Origin: Ailurus styani
Taxonomy: Eukaryota > Chordata > Mammalia > Carnivora > Ailuridae
DNA: 64,000 bases
Assembly: GCA_002007465.1 (NCBI GenBank)
Contig: LNAC01000774.1
Coordinates: forward strand, 138,426 to 202,425
Direction: 5' to 3'
Notes under the pieces: model-generated
Told to the model about the DNA's origin: nothing
Seen by the model: the letters and a program-made list of their open reading frames with translations, nothing else
The model's database searches: none
In this document: positions 23,244 to 33,800 of the stretch, piece by piece
Numbering within the stretch: the stretch's first letter is position 1
How the letters are laid out: every line of letters begins with the position of its first letter
Position numbers and translations under genes: made by a program

Positions 23244-23504
23244 AAAAACAAACACGGGGCGGGGGGGGGTTGCTCCTGGGTGGCATGGTCAATTAAGGGA
23301 CCGAGTCTTGGTTTCCGCTCAGGTCGTGATTTCAGGGTCGCTCAGGTCGTGATTTCAGGGTCGAGAGATCAAGCCCAGTGGTAAGCCCTGAAATCAGTGC
23401 AGAGTCTGCCTGGGACCCCCCTCCCTCGCCCCTCCCCACCCACATCCACACTCTCTAAAATAAATAAATAAATCTTGAAATAAATAAAAAATAAAAGCAA
23501 ACAC
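23244..23504 (+). mobile_element. Older Can-SINE with an internal tandem duplication
   Basis: Body about 23256-23492, starting after a G run with TGCTCCTGGGTGGCATGGTC and ending AATAAATAAATCTTGAAATA. A 23-bp unit (GCTCAGGTCGTGATTTCAGG plus GTC) is exactly repeated at 23317-23339 and 23340-23362. Flanks AAAAACAAACAC (23244-23255) and AAAAGCAAACAC (23493-23504) form the target-site duplication. Confidence 0.88.
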
Positions 23505-24840
23505 CATGTTAGATATGTTTCTTAACTTTAAAGCTCCCAAGCATTGATTTTAGAGGTCATTTCATCTTTACAATAACCCTTTTAACATACTTAAGAAATG
23601 AAAAACAGACTAGAATCCAAATCACCTGATACATCCTTCAGTAAATCTAAACCTAAATACTAGCTTAGGTTCTGTTTTCATGATCTCCTTGATGGAAGAG
23701 TCACAGAAAATCACATCCCATGCTTTCTGGAGCACAGGAGTGAGAAACAAAATGGAATGACATTACTAACACAGAAAGTAGACTCTAAAAGGAAGAAAAG
23801 TCATTGCCCCAGGATTCTTTTCCTACTGGCTAGAATCCTACATTGCCAGTTTTACTCAATCCTATTTATGTTTCAACTTCTGCAAAAATAACAATAACAA
23901 CCTAGTCGATCCTCCTGCAAAACTTCACCTGGCCTGTGGCCATCTTGATACTTTAGCAAAATTAATCCATGTTTTCCCTCACTTTCAGTATTCTGATACA
24001 TATCATAGCTCTGTTCCCAGTTTTATTCAACCATCACTTTTAACTATATACTTAGCAACTCACTCCTCCTCCACAAATCTCTATTCCCTTAATATGTGTA
24101 TCCTGACTTAAATTCCTAATGAGTGTTTATTTATTCACAGAAGGCAGAGGCAGCACTGTATAATTTTACCAATAATGTAAAAAGTTTTCCGTACTCCTAA
24201 GGAAAATGGACAGGTCCGATATTAAATTTTCAATTGTTAGATTCACCCCAGAGCTATCAACCTTCAGTGATTTATTTACACACACATATGTAAAACAATC
24301 ATCATTGCATTGCATCAATAGGCATTCTTTCACTAGTTGACACCAACAAAAAGATTCACAAGCCGCTGATCATGTCATCTCCCTTGGGTGCCAAAGTGAA
24401 AAAGAGAAGCAACCAGAATAGCGAGTTTCAAATACTTAGGCTTCTTTCCAATCTAACCAAAACATTCCTTAGCAGTGACTACACAGCCCGCCAAGTTTTT
24501 AAAACGAGTTGTTTCCACTTGGAAAATTACATCTACCTTAAAAAGTTCTTCGTGGATTAAAATACTAAGCCGAAAAAGAAATCTTATCACCAAAAAGTTC
24601 ACTTTGCTAGGTCTCATACCCTCAAGACGCTAGAGGGGTGGGGAGAAGTTCGACTTAACAAATGCAATGTCCACCTAAGTGACGTCAATACAGACACATT
24701 TCAACGGCTTTTCATGTCAGCCAAAACAAACGTGGGGCAACAGTCATCAGTGTGTTCGTCAGAGGATCCAAACAGAATTGGACCCTGTCGTCGTAAATCT
24801 ATGGGGAGATTGGCAGCCCTAGAAACCTAAAACAAAATTT
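23505..24840. other. Unique sequence next to the CpG-rich promoter
   Basis: No recognised repeat over about 1.3 kb. If the minus-strand exon at 25 kb is real, this is the start of its first intron. It includes a minus-strand-neutral CACCTAAGTGACGTCAAT (24672-24689) containing TGACGTCA, a CRE-like palindrome. Confidence 0.45.
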
Positions 24841-24849
24841 ACCCCCCAC

Positions 24850-25480
24850 CCATCCTCACCCCCCAGGCCCCGTGGATCCACCCACGGCTGTCAGCCAAGT
24901 CAAAGTTTAATGCAATGGAAGGATCCCGGGACCTGAGCCGCAGCCCTTCGAGAAGGCAGGAGCTGCCCCACCACAGCCGCAGGCGAAACTTACAAACTTG
25001 GGCCGTTTCTCTCCAGGCTCCTCCGCGGCGCTGGGCGGAGGGTGCTGGAGGCCCTTCCTGCGCGGCATCTTGCTTTCCCGGTAGCTGCGGAGCGAAGCGG
25101 AGGCTGGGTAGGGGACCCCGGCGGCGGAGCCCTGCTTCGGGTGGTGCAGCCGCGGCCGGTGCCGATCCATCCTCCCCCGCAGCTCTGGAGGACCAAAAAA
25201 AAGACCGCCGCAAGGAGACCTGCAAGACGGGAACTCGGAAATCCGCGGCGGACGGGCCTTCCCGGTTCCGCCGCCCGCCCCGCGGGCCCAGCGCAGCCCA
25301 ACCGCTGCTGCCGGGGTCACCGCCAACACATCCGAAAACTCCCGCCACCGCGGACCGCTCTGGACCCGCCAATCCCGCGCGGCTTTGTCAATGACACTCC
25401 CGGGACCCGCCTTTTCCGGGCAGAACGAAATGTGATTGGCTGTGCGGCACGTTCGTTTCGCCATTCAACCCCTTTGGCGG
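24850..25480. promoter_or_regulatory. CpG island and candidate bidirectional promoter
   Basis: The only stretch in the window dense in CpG, embedded in AT-rich DNA. Visible motifs are a CCAAT at 25369-25373 running into the E2F-like TCCCGCGCGG (25373-25382); an inverted CCAAT, GATTGGCT (25434-25441); and a GC-box-like CGCCCGCCCCGC (25271-25282). No TATA box stands out at a fitting distance. The layout matches a housekeeping-type promoter firing leftward into the exon at 25068-24994, with possible rightward transcription as well. The true CpG ratio was not computed. Confidence 0.75.
24994..25068 (-). CDS. Probable first coding exon of an unidentified minus-strand gene
   Basis: On the minus strand an ATG at 25068, with A at -3 (AAGATGC), opens 25 codons reading MPRRKGLQHPPP, a Ser/Ala/Glu-rich middle, and GEKRPKF. 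It ends exactly at the donor TTT|GTAAGT, in phase 0. The basic, proline-rich start could suit a nuclear protein, but I do not recognise it. The frame stays open upstream to an ATG at 25464. I prefer 25068 because the upstream ATG lies beyond both CCAAT motifs, probably outside the transcript. Location in a CpG island 0.3-0.4 kb downstream of CCAAT and E2F-like sites supports a real promoter-proximal exon. Longer frames on both strands here (up to 185 codons) are artefacts of GC-rich DNA. Confidence 0.5.
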
Positions 25481-25481
25481 T

Positions 25482-25741
25482 ACAGGCAGCCCAACTTAAG
25501 AGCACCGCAGGAATCAGATCGGAAAAGCTTGAGAACCTAGTAGAAGTCACTAGTGTGGGTTTATTTGGAGAACCGGCTCCTGTCAACTGAGAAGGCAGCG
25601 AGACCCTCTGAGCCACCATCTGAGCAGCGCTGGAACATGAAATCATCAGCTAACCCTCTCTTGCCCCACTCGGGAGGCCCTGGTGCGAGGGCCCCTGGGA
25701 AAAGTAGTTCTAGGATCTGTACTTGAAAGTGTGCTAGGAAG
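25482..25741 (+). other. Possible divergent, probably noncoding, first exon
   Basis: Downstream of the CpG island on the plus strand, GTGCTAGGAAG|GTGAGAAC (junction after 25741) is a consensus splice donor. Just before it, CTGGGAAAAGTAGTTCTAGG resembles, on the opposite strand, the ACTACAATTCCC motif bound by ZNF143, with mismatches. There is no convincing reading frame. The transcription start is unknown and the left boundary is arbitrary. Confidence 0.25.
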
Positions 25742-26625
25742 GTGAGAACAACAGCAACCATGACGCTCCAAAAGGATGATTTTTGGACAGACTGAACGCC
25801 TGCTGAGTACCCAACTGCTGAGAGCCCGCTCTAGGGTGGAAGAGGGGTCCACCAAAAATCACAAAGGGCTCAGCCACGTCCTTAAGGACAGTCTGTGGTT
25901 CACAACCTTTACACAAATAACAAAATAATAGAAATGTATAGCAGGTATTTTAAAGGTTCATTGAGAATAAAGAGGGGGGATATTAAATCTGAAGGAGCAG
26001 ATCTGGAAAGGCAAAAGGAAGAGTCCACGGATTTTCACTAGGTAGGAAAGAGTGCAGGACATCAGATATAAGGTATTGGGGACGGGAAGCAAGGCCAAGA
26101 GCACTCAAGACCAAAAAGCTGAAAAGACTTCAAGAGCTTACAATGAAGGGCCTTGAGCTGCAACCATGCAAGAGTTCCTTGTGTAAACCCAAGGTCAAGC
26201 CTCAAGGCTAAAGCAGTTTCCCCACACATCGGTGTGCCTTTTCCCCCCTTTAAAGTCATCTTTTCCTTTGAACTATTTCCTTAAGTTATTCATCTTCTGA
26301 CTACATGGAAGTGGTGTGGGCCAAGACTCTGGTAAACATGTAGTACTGATTTGGGTACAAGAAGCAACTCCAGCAACTCCGGGGAGATTAGCACAGAGGT
26401 TCAGAAAAAGGAAGCCATAGTTCCAAGTATGGCTTCAGGCTACAATCATTGGGTTGTTGTTTTGTTTCTGTTCCAGTTTTTCAATGTTTCTTTGTTTATA
26501 CTGTACCAGACTTTCTGCACCAGTCTCTATCTTTAAAGAGCAAGTAAACTTCAGGGGAAAGTCCAGGAGAACTAGGACCATCAAAGGCCAGAGAACTGAA
26601 GCAGTTCATTAGGTCTTAATAACAA
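25742..26625. other. Unique sequence
   Basis: No recognised gene or repeat over about 0.9 kb to the right of the CpG island. Confidence 0.4.
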
Positions 26626-26629
26626 TTAG

Positions 26630-26725
26630 ACCCAAGTGCAAATTTTATTCCTGTCATTTACTGGCCATGAGATGTTGGAGATGATGTTAAACTTTCTTTC
26701 TCGGCCTTTCCATCTACAAAAGGGG

Positions 26726-26761
<36 letters not shown>

Positions 26762-26830
26762 TCTAACAAACAGGGATATTGTCACGCTTAAATGAGATAG
26801 CATATGTAAAGCAATTAGGAATGTCTGTGA
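26630..26830 (+). repeat. MIR with an internal (GATAAT)n run
   Basis: TCCTGTCATTTACTGGCCAT, CTACAAAAGGGGATAATGAT and GCTTAAATGAGATAGCATAT follow the MIR order. The GGATAATAATA part has expanded to several GATAAT units (26725-26760). Confidence 0.82.
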
Positions 26831-27535
26831 AAGCGCTTCCCATCAAAGACTACCAGGAGGAAGACCTGTAGTTGAACAGGTGGAGTTTATTACTCACTGG
26901 GGATAAGACCATCCACTATGGGGAACTGTGGGGTTTTTCAGTAAGAAAGTGTTAGAAAAGACTCAAAGGATTTGGACTTCAGTTAGGTGATTTGGAAGGC
27001 TTAGAAACTTGAGTGGGGAGGGTTACTCTGGATTTCAGCACTGTCAGGGATTGGGGACAGTTTAATGACTGGGTATCTTAATAAATTTTATCTAGAAGAA
27101 TGACAGGTAATGAATGAAGCTAGAGTTGTAACTGACAACAAAGCAGCAGTCATTCATAGTATCAGGAAGCAAGGGTTGGTATTTTGTGATTTGCACTTGA
27201 CCTTGCTGTTGTTTTTGCATGGATAAAATTAGAAGTGGTCTTGTTCTGTCTCACTTCAACACAGTCAGAGTGACCTTATCTGATATTTGTGTTCTGAGAG
27301 ATTGTTTATGTCCATGAGGAGCACAACATGACTTAGCTGTGTCAGGCTAGCTTTTAAAAACATTGAGCCCTTGCTGTAACTGTCAAACTAGTTACCTGAT
27401 ATGAAGGGCTGCTCTTTTCTTTCTCATGTCCTTGGCATGTAGAAGATACTAAGTATAAATTAACAGAAGTTATCAACAGAAGTTATTATAATTAATTTTC
27501 AAGCTTCACATAGATCACTCTGAAATTTTTCTTAT
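26831..27535. other. Unique sequence
   Basis: About 0.7 kb without a recognised element. It may include weak old repeats that I cannot assign. Confidence 0.35.
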
Positions 27536-27747
27536 AGAAACTCTTGGGGCACCCAGGTGGCTCTGCCAGTTAAGCATCTGACTTCAGCTCAGGTCATGAT
27601 CTCAGGGTCCTGGGATTGAGCCCCACATAGGGCTCCGTACAGCAGGGAGTCTGCTTGTCCCTCTAGCTCTGCCCCCCTCCTTACACATACTCTCTCTCAA
27701 ATAAATAGAATCTTAAAAAAAACAAAAAGAAAGAAAAAGAAATTCTT
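27536..27747 (+). mobile_element. Can-SINE with target-site duplication
   Basis: Body 27546-27737, starting GGGGCACCCAGGTGGCTCTG and ending AATAGAATCTTAAAAAAAAC. Flanks are AGAAACTCTT (27536-27545) and AGAAATTCTT (27738-27747). The head (GCCAGTTAAGCATCTGACTT) differs from the majority mustelid type, suggesting an older subfamily. Confidence 0.93.
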
Positions 27748-27799
27748 TGCAACTGCAATTCATCTGTGAAAATAATACTTTTGCTTAGGTTTTACTTTT

Positions 27800-27893
27800 T
27801 TTTTTTTTGCCCCAGGGTACAGGTCTGTGAATCATCAGACTTACACATTTCACAGCACTCACCATAGCACAAACCCTCCCCAATGTCCATAAA
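27800..27893 (-). mobile_element. Very short 5'-truncated L1 3' end
   Basis: A T run, then GGTACAGGTCTGTGAATCAT, CAGACTTACACATTTCACAG and ACCATAGCACAAACCCTCCC, is the reverse of the L1 3' UTR end (compare 54650-54720). Only about 90 bp was inserted. GTTTTAC occurs near both ends, a possible target-site duplication. Confidence 0.85.
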
Positions 27894-28627
27894 AAGTTTT
27901 ACATTTTTTAAAACTACATTTTTAATTTATTACTTAAACTTGACAACAGCATGCACTGCTTCTTATTCTGACACCCCCACAAGAAGAGGATGTACTTCAG
28001 TGAGTCAATGCTCCAAATGTGCTCGGTGGACATGGCTAGGACGAAACTTAATGAGACAAGAGGCAAGCCTGGAGAAGCTTGGAATCTAAAAATATGTTTC
28101 CTTCCTTTATCACTTCTATTCAGTCTCAACATCCAGACAATTACAAATGCAATTTTTGTGAGGGTTCACTCTTAATGACTATATAAGAGAGAAAGGTGTG
28201 AAAAGTTGAGGGAAGGGATGGATCATTCCCAATCTGTTTTTGGTACTGACAATTTTATGAGATGCCATTTCACCCTTATCAGATTGACAAATATTCCAAA
28301 GTCTCATGTCACCAAGTTTTAGCCAAGATGTAGGGATTCCTACAAAGATGATGAGTGTATACAATGGATGCAGCCACTTTGGACAGCAAACTTGGTAGGA
28401 CCAAGGAGAGGGGAAGGTACATGCACCTGTGACCCAGCATTCCATGGCTACCCGTCTCCCTGGAGACACCCAAAGATACCATACAAAGATACTTCTTGAA
28501 CACTTCATAATAGCAAAAAAGAGTAACTATTTCACCAGCCTGTAGTCACAGAAAGCATAAAACACAGAGGTTCCTTATATGGTAAAATTCTATATTGCAT
28601 TTAAATATAAATAACTAGGTCTACCTC
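27894..28627. other. Unique sequence, with a weak L1-like part
   Basis: 28250-28510 contains TTTTGGTACTGACAATTTTA, CACCAAGTTTTAGCCAAGAT and GATGAGTGTATACAATGGAT, loosely like an old L1 3' end on the plus strand, but too diverged to call. Nothing else is recognised. Confidence 0.35.
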
Positions 28628-28687
28628 TATATAATATATATATACCTATATATATATGTATACATATATATATATAGGTATATATAT

Positions 28688-28751
<64 letters not shown>

Positions 28752-28762
28752 TGTGTATATAA
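28628..28762. repeat. (TA)n microsatellite with TATACC/TAGGTATA interruptions
   Basis: About 135 bp of alternating TA. The left half carries regular TATATAGG interruptions and the right half is pure TA for over 60 bp, ending in GTGTGTATAT. Its length in the assembly may be unreliable. Confidence 0.95.
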
Positions 28763-28774
28763 AAACATGAGGGA

Positions 28775-28976
28775 GGGACACCTGGATGGCTCTGTCAGTT
28801 AAGTATCTGCCTTCAGCTCAGGTCATGATCCCAGGGTCCTGGGATTGAGCCCTGAATCAGGCTCCTTGCTCAACAGGGAGACTGCTTCTCCCTCTGCCTG
28901 CTGCTGCCCCTACTTGTGCATGCTCTCTCTCTCTCTCTCTCTCTGACAAATAAATAAATAAAATCTTAAAAAAGGA
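28775..28976 (+). mobile_element. Can-SINE directly after the (TA)n run
   Basis: Starts GGGACACCTGGATGGCTCTG and ends CAAATAAATAAATAAAATCT plus an A run, with an internal (CT)n at 28922-28944. I could not settle the flanking duplication. Confidence 0.92.
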
Positions 28977-30045
28977 AAATATATCCCAAAACTTCACCTA
29001 CTTCCAGAGAGTAAAGGAAGAAGAGGCAAGGAATCAAAGCTGCAACTTTATAGCTACAGTATCTGTAATGTTTTATTTATTAAAATGGAGAGATCTGAAG
29101 TAAATCTAGCAAAATATGAACAAGTATTTAATCTCAGCAGTGGGTGCATTTTTGTCTATTTTACTATTTTCTATAATTTTCTGTTTATCAGAAATGTTTC
29201 GTATTCAGTTTTTAACAAAAATATACAAATTAACAGAAAAATAGGAACTTTGGAAATAGTTCCCTTAACTCTTTCCATTCCTCCAAAAAATCTTAACTTA
29301 TTGGAATTGAGACCACAATGAGCTCTTAAGTGCAAGTAAGGAAAAGTGAAATAATTAATCTCCTTTTAGAATGGCCTTAATATTTTTTTATTTTGAGTAA
29401 TAAAATCTATTCCCTTCTGTCTACTTGTTTTCCACTCTTTTATTCTCTCTTATCACATCATTTTCTTTCTCTCCCTTAAAGTAATACAAAGACTGAGAAC
29501 CAGGAACCAACAGCAACAAAAAACACCACACTTCCCTCTTTCTACGATTTTTTTTCTACAAATTTGAGATCTACAAAGGAAGTTTTGTAGTTCTACAAAA
29601 GCGCTACCAAAAAAATTACAAATTCAGTGCTTTGCTGTGCATGATCTCTGGGGAGTCAGTGGATTAGAACAAGAAACCTAATTCCAAGCCTAATTAAAAG
29701 CCTAATTTACATAACTTCACTTTTTCCATTGCTTTACCTCTCAGCTGCAGTGGAAGCATACCTCATTTTACAAAAGTTCTATAGCACTTCATATTTAATC
29801 ACAGGGTGTTAGAATAACTAGCTGGCCATTAGTACTGACTTGGCACCTTCATTTCAAACCTTCAGTAGCAAGGTATACTACTGTTGCTTCCCCTGCAGGA
29901 TTTCAGGCCTGGCTCCCTCCACATTCTCCACCTGCTTGTCCGTCTTGGTTTAAATTGCTGCTCTTCTACAATATAATGTAAGATGGGGAGAAAGCAAATT
30001 AGATGCACAGAATGCTCACTGACAGAGTCATATAATGTATGCATG
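28977..30045. other. Unique AT-rich sequence
   Basis: About 1.1 kb with no recognised gene or repeat. Confidence 0.4.
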
Positions 30046-30048
30046 TAA

Positions 30049-30200
30049 ACCAGGGTTTCTCAGTCTTGGCCCTATTGACGGTTGAAGCTGGATAATTCTT
30101 TGTAAAGGGAGTGGGTGGGGTGGGAGAGGCTGTCTTGTGCCTTTGAAGATGTGTAGCAGCATTTCTGACCCCGGCCACTAGATGTCACCAAAAATTTCAC
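30049..30200 (+). mobile_element. MER5-like hAT-Charlie remnant
   Basis: GGTTTCTCAGTCTTGGCCCT, GGATAATTCTTTGTAAAGGG, GTAGCAGCATTTCTGACCCC and CCACTAGATGTCACC follow the order of a common MER5-type nonautonomous element. Confidence 0.6.
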
Positions 30201-30224
30201 AAGACTGATGAATATCCCTGAGGG

Positions 30225-30600
30225 GCTGAGTAATAGTCCATTGTATGGATATACCACCTTTTGTTTAGTTAGCCGTTCATCAGTTGATGGACATTTGGGT
30301 TTTTTCTTTTGGCTATTATAAATAATACACTATAAATATTCATGTACGTGGTGTTCTGTGGCTCCAAGTATTGATTTCTGTCGGATACATGCAGAAGAGA
30401 GGAATTGCAGGGTCATATGACAACTCTCGGTCAAGAATGGCCAGACTTGACCAAAGTGGCTGCACCATTTTCCATTACCACAAGTAGACCATGAGGGTCC
30501 AATTTCACCATATCTTTACTGACATTTTTTTACCTGACTTTTTGAATCTAGCCATGTTAGTGGGTGTGAAGTGGTATCTCGTTGTGATATTGACCGGCCA
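30225..30600 (-). mobile_element. Old L1M fragment, antisense
   Basis: GGGGCTGAGTAATAGTCCAT, CGTTCATCAGTTGATGGACA, TTGGCTATTATAAATAATAC and GTGGGTGTGAAGTGGTATCT are in the order of a reversed old L1 (end of ORF2 region), heavily diverged. Confidence 0.82.
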
Positions 30601-30789
30601 TCTACTTTTGTAACTAAAATGCTCTTGGAATACAGTGATGCCCCTTCTTTTACATACTGTCCAGAGCTCCTTTTTCTGTACACTGCAGACCAGAGTAGTT
30701 GCGATAGAGAAACTTAAACTGGCCTGGAAAACTTAAACTGTTTACTATCTGGCCCTTTATGGGAAATTTTTTCTGACCCCTGCTAAATG

Positions 30790-30792
<3 letters not shown>

Positions 30793-30832
<40 letters not shown>
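30793..30832. repeat. (AC)n microsatellite
   Basis: Twenty AC units with no interruption, followed by GCACCC. Confidence 0.97.
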
Positions 30833-30835
<3 letters not shown>

Positions 30836-32040
30836 CCTCGGTATATCACAGTTAATTCTGTTCTGTTATTTCTTTTTCTTCAATGAAAGTAGTATTCTAG
30901 TAAGAAGCAAATATTAATTTTGGACACATGTTCACAATAGAGCTAAATACTTCCCTTTGCTGTATTACACACTCACACATGCCTTAACACCTTAAAAAAA
31001 TCTGTTTCACAAGGTCAACAAGATCTTGCCACCATAATGAATCACTGTGGAGGACAGCGTTGATTTAGGTAGGGACAAAAAGCAAAATTATTATATGTGT
31101 ATGTGATTCTTCTTAACACACATTTAAGCAATTTGTGCTCTGATAAGTTTCCTCCAGGGTCTTATGCTGTAAGTTAAGATAGAAATTCTTCACAGGGAAT
31201 ATAATTAGTATAACACAGTTTAATGTCATGCTTAATAGTTTCCCAGAATGTTTTGATTAGAAAATTAATCTGCCCATGTTTGTAGATGATAGAGCTGTGT
31301 AAAGGGGAACAGAAATATTCCTATTAGTGTGAGACACTTAACTAAGGTTCAATTGAAAATGTTAGATGTCACTACCAGATCGCACTCGCAATATTGGAAA
31401 TAAATAGCAAAAAAAAAAGAATTAAGTAATTATTAAGGCTCTTGTAAGAATACAGTTTAATTCCCTCATACTAAAGCACAATTACTAAAGCCCAAACATA
31501 ATTTATTGAGTCACTTGAATAATAATTTGTCTGACAATAGCAAATAGTAATATTGTCATTCAAAGGTAAAAATGCATGCAAAATAAGTTGAAAGAATTCT
31601 ACAGTGCTCAAGAGAGATTTTCAAATTTTCTTTTTCTTTCATCCATGTCTCTATCTCATCATCATCTCTGTTTTCCCCTTTTCAGCCTCAGGTGAATTGC
31701 TGTGTTCCAGACATTCTATAAAATCAAATGTACATAAGGACTGTCTTTATTGAGGTCTGTCCTGAAGGCATCCATTCTGCGCATTGTTTGTTTTGTGCTC
31801 CAATCCTTTAGCTGAATCCATCTTAATATAATAGACTAAAATTTGTTTTCTCAATTTGCTGTGATTAACATATTGATGTTTCTATTCCATCATGGAAGGG
31901 TAATTAGTTACAATAGTTAGCAAAGTTAACATCCTTACCTATTTGCCGATGATGTCTGAAATATCCAAAAACCAAACTGCCCACAAAGCATCCTGAAACT
32001 GTGACCTCTCCATTTGCTGCTGCTAAGTACAGTATGCCAT
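30833..32040. other. Unique AT-rich sequence
   Basis: About 1.2 kb with no recognised gene or repeat. Confidence 0.4.
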
Positions 32041-32044
32041 TTTC

Positions 32045-32205
32045 AAATTAATTTATCTTTTGAGATATCATTGACATATAACACTGTATTAGTTTCAGAT
32101 ATACAACATAATGATTAGATATTTGTATATATTGTAAAATGTTCATCACACTTAGTCACGATACACAGTTCCCCCCAATTTTTTTTCTTTTTATGAGTAT
32201 CCTTC
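32045..32205 (-). mobile_element. Old L1M 3' UTR fragment, antisense
   Basis: TTTTGAGATATCATTGACAT, AACACTGTATTAGTTTCAGA, TACAACATAATGATTAGATA and TTTGTATATATTGTAAAATG are the reversed L1M 3' UTR signature. Confidence 0.85.
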
Positions 32206-32399
32206 CTAAATATCTCTTCTCACTTATTTCTCTCATCATCTCTCTAAACATTCATTACATGCCTCTGCTCGGACTTTTCTTTCTCTTCCTGTGTCCTTGT
32301 GTGTCTCACCTCCGTAGTATGCCTCAAGATAGAAAGCCTGATTCAAGTTCCACTTTGTGTGAATAATAAAACTACCATAGAAATTCATACTTACGCGTT

Positions 32400-32470
32400 A
32401 CAAGCACGCCTCAGTTTACTCATCTGTATAATAAAGAGGTTGAACTGTATCCTCCAGACATTCCAACGAA
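32400..32470 (+). repeat. Short MIR fragment
   Basis: CGCCTCAGTTTACTCATCTG and TATAATAAAGAGGTTG match the MIR central part. Confidence 0.6.
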
Positions 32471-32754
32471 GATGCTCAGAGCTCTAGGGCTGCCACAGAA
32501 GGTGAGGGAAAAGGCATCAGAAATAGTATGTTTATGGGCCCTCTTCCTAATGACATTTAAACCAACACTGTTTTTACCTGGTATATGTATTATGGTTTAA
32601 TGTGAGATTTCACATGAAACAAAAAAAAAAGAATTCTGCAAAAAAGGAAAAATTAGTAAAAACTTTATTAAATGAAATGGGTCTATATCAGGGTTTTTCA
32701 ACCTTTTACTTATTCTTATCCTCTTATCCTCTTTGAGCTACTTACTTATTCTCT

Positions 32755-32905
32755 TATTCTCTGAGAATCTTTATTTCCATTTACAAAACAGAAGAAATAA
32801 TTTGCAAGCATGTTGTCAAGAGTAATTGAGGTAACATATATGAAAGAGTTCTGGCAAAGTGCCTGGCACATATTTTATGATCAATAAGTGTTAATTTTCC
32901 TTCTC
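32755..32905 (+). repeat. MIR 3' part
   Basis: ATTTACAAAACAGAAGAAAT, GAGGTAACATATATGAAAGA, AAAGTGCCTGGCACATATTT and GATCAATAAGTGTTAATTTT are in MIR order. Confidence 0.75.
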
Positions 32906-33019
32906 CTTGAAAGCCCTATTCAGTATGACATTCTATGAAATCCCAATTATCCTTGGATATTCCTCATTTAAACACCTAACAAAACTGAACCTCTCGCAAT
33001 TCAATTTCCAATTGCCAAT

Positions 33020-33800
33020 GTTCGCCAACACTACCAGCTTTCTTCAGGATTCCAGGCAGAAACCCTGAAAGCTCTCTTTGAGGGCTTTCCTTCTCACTGA
33101 TGCTCTTTCCTTCTCACTGATGAATTACACCCGAGTTAAGGGGATAAAGGGTGAACAGTAAGCGACACCCCAAAATCTGGGAAGGAGAAATGAAGTAAGA
33201 TTGCCTCTCTGAGAATCAAACTAATTAAATTAACAGATAATGGGAAGTTGTTGTTGTCTCTGGGTTAGAAGACTGAAAATTTCAACGTCAAGAGCCTATT
33301 AATCCATGTAAAGAAAAATATTCATCAAGAGTTTGGTGGTCAGAAATGGGAAGGAGGAAAAAATGACACTAGCCCACAGACACCTACAATGCACCAAAAA
33401 CAAAAGTGAACTCAGCATCTTTCCCTACCTGCTTCTCGCCCCGTGGGCTCACCTCAGTGAATCCCAATGCGGCCGACCCAGTTATCCAAGAAGAGACCAG
33501 CTCCATTTCACACCCAGTCTCTAAATCCTGTCAATTTCTCCTCCTCAATCCCCCTCAAATCCATCCTCTCCACACTATTGCCCCCGCCTCGGATCAAGCT
33601 CTGCCGCCTGCCCACCCTCCTGACTGAGCAAGCCTCAGTCTGCTTTCTCAGACTCCACTCTGATCCCTCCGTGCGCTCTGCAGGCCCCAGACACCACACT
33701 CCGCAAAGGCCATCTGACCTGCACTCTAAGACGATGTTGACTTTTCTTCCTGGACAGGAAGAACCGATCTGCATTGTAATAAGCACCAAATTCACTCATT
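33020..33800 (+). repeat. Ancient pyrimidine-rich interspersed repeat, family uncertain
   Basis: TCCAGGCAGAAACCCTGAAA, then after a gap AATCCTGTCAATTTCTCCTC, CTCAAATCCATCCTCTCCAC and TCCTGACTGAGCAAGCC follow an old mammalian repeat I have seen but cannot name. A 20-bp unit (CTTTCCTTCTCACTGATG plus two bases) is tandemly repeated at 33085-33102 and 33105-33122. The frames at 33333-33826 here are not genes. Confidence 0.35.

Noticed and set aside
24907..25464. 185-codon minus-strand frame and overlapping frames of 159 and 182 codons on the plus strand
   Set aside because: All lie in the CpG island where GC-rich DNA has few stops on either strand. Only the short ATG exon ending at a splice donor has independent support.
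28590..28781. Ile-Tyr repeat frame
   Set aside because: It is a translation of the (TA)n microsatellite.
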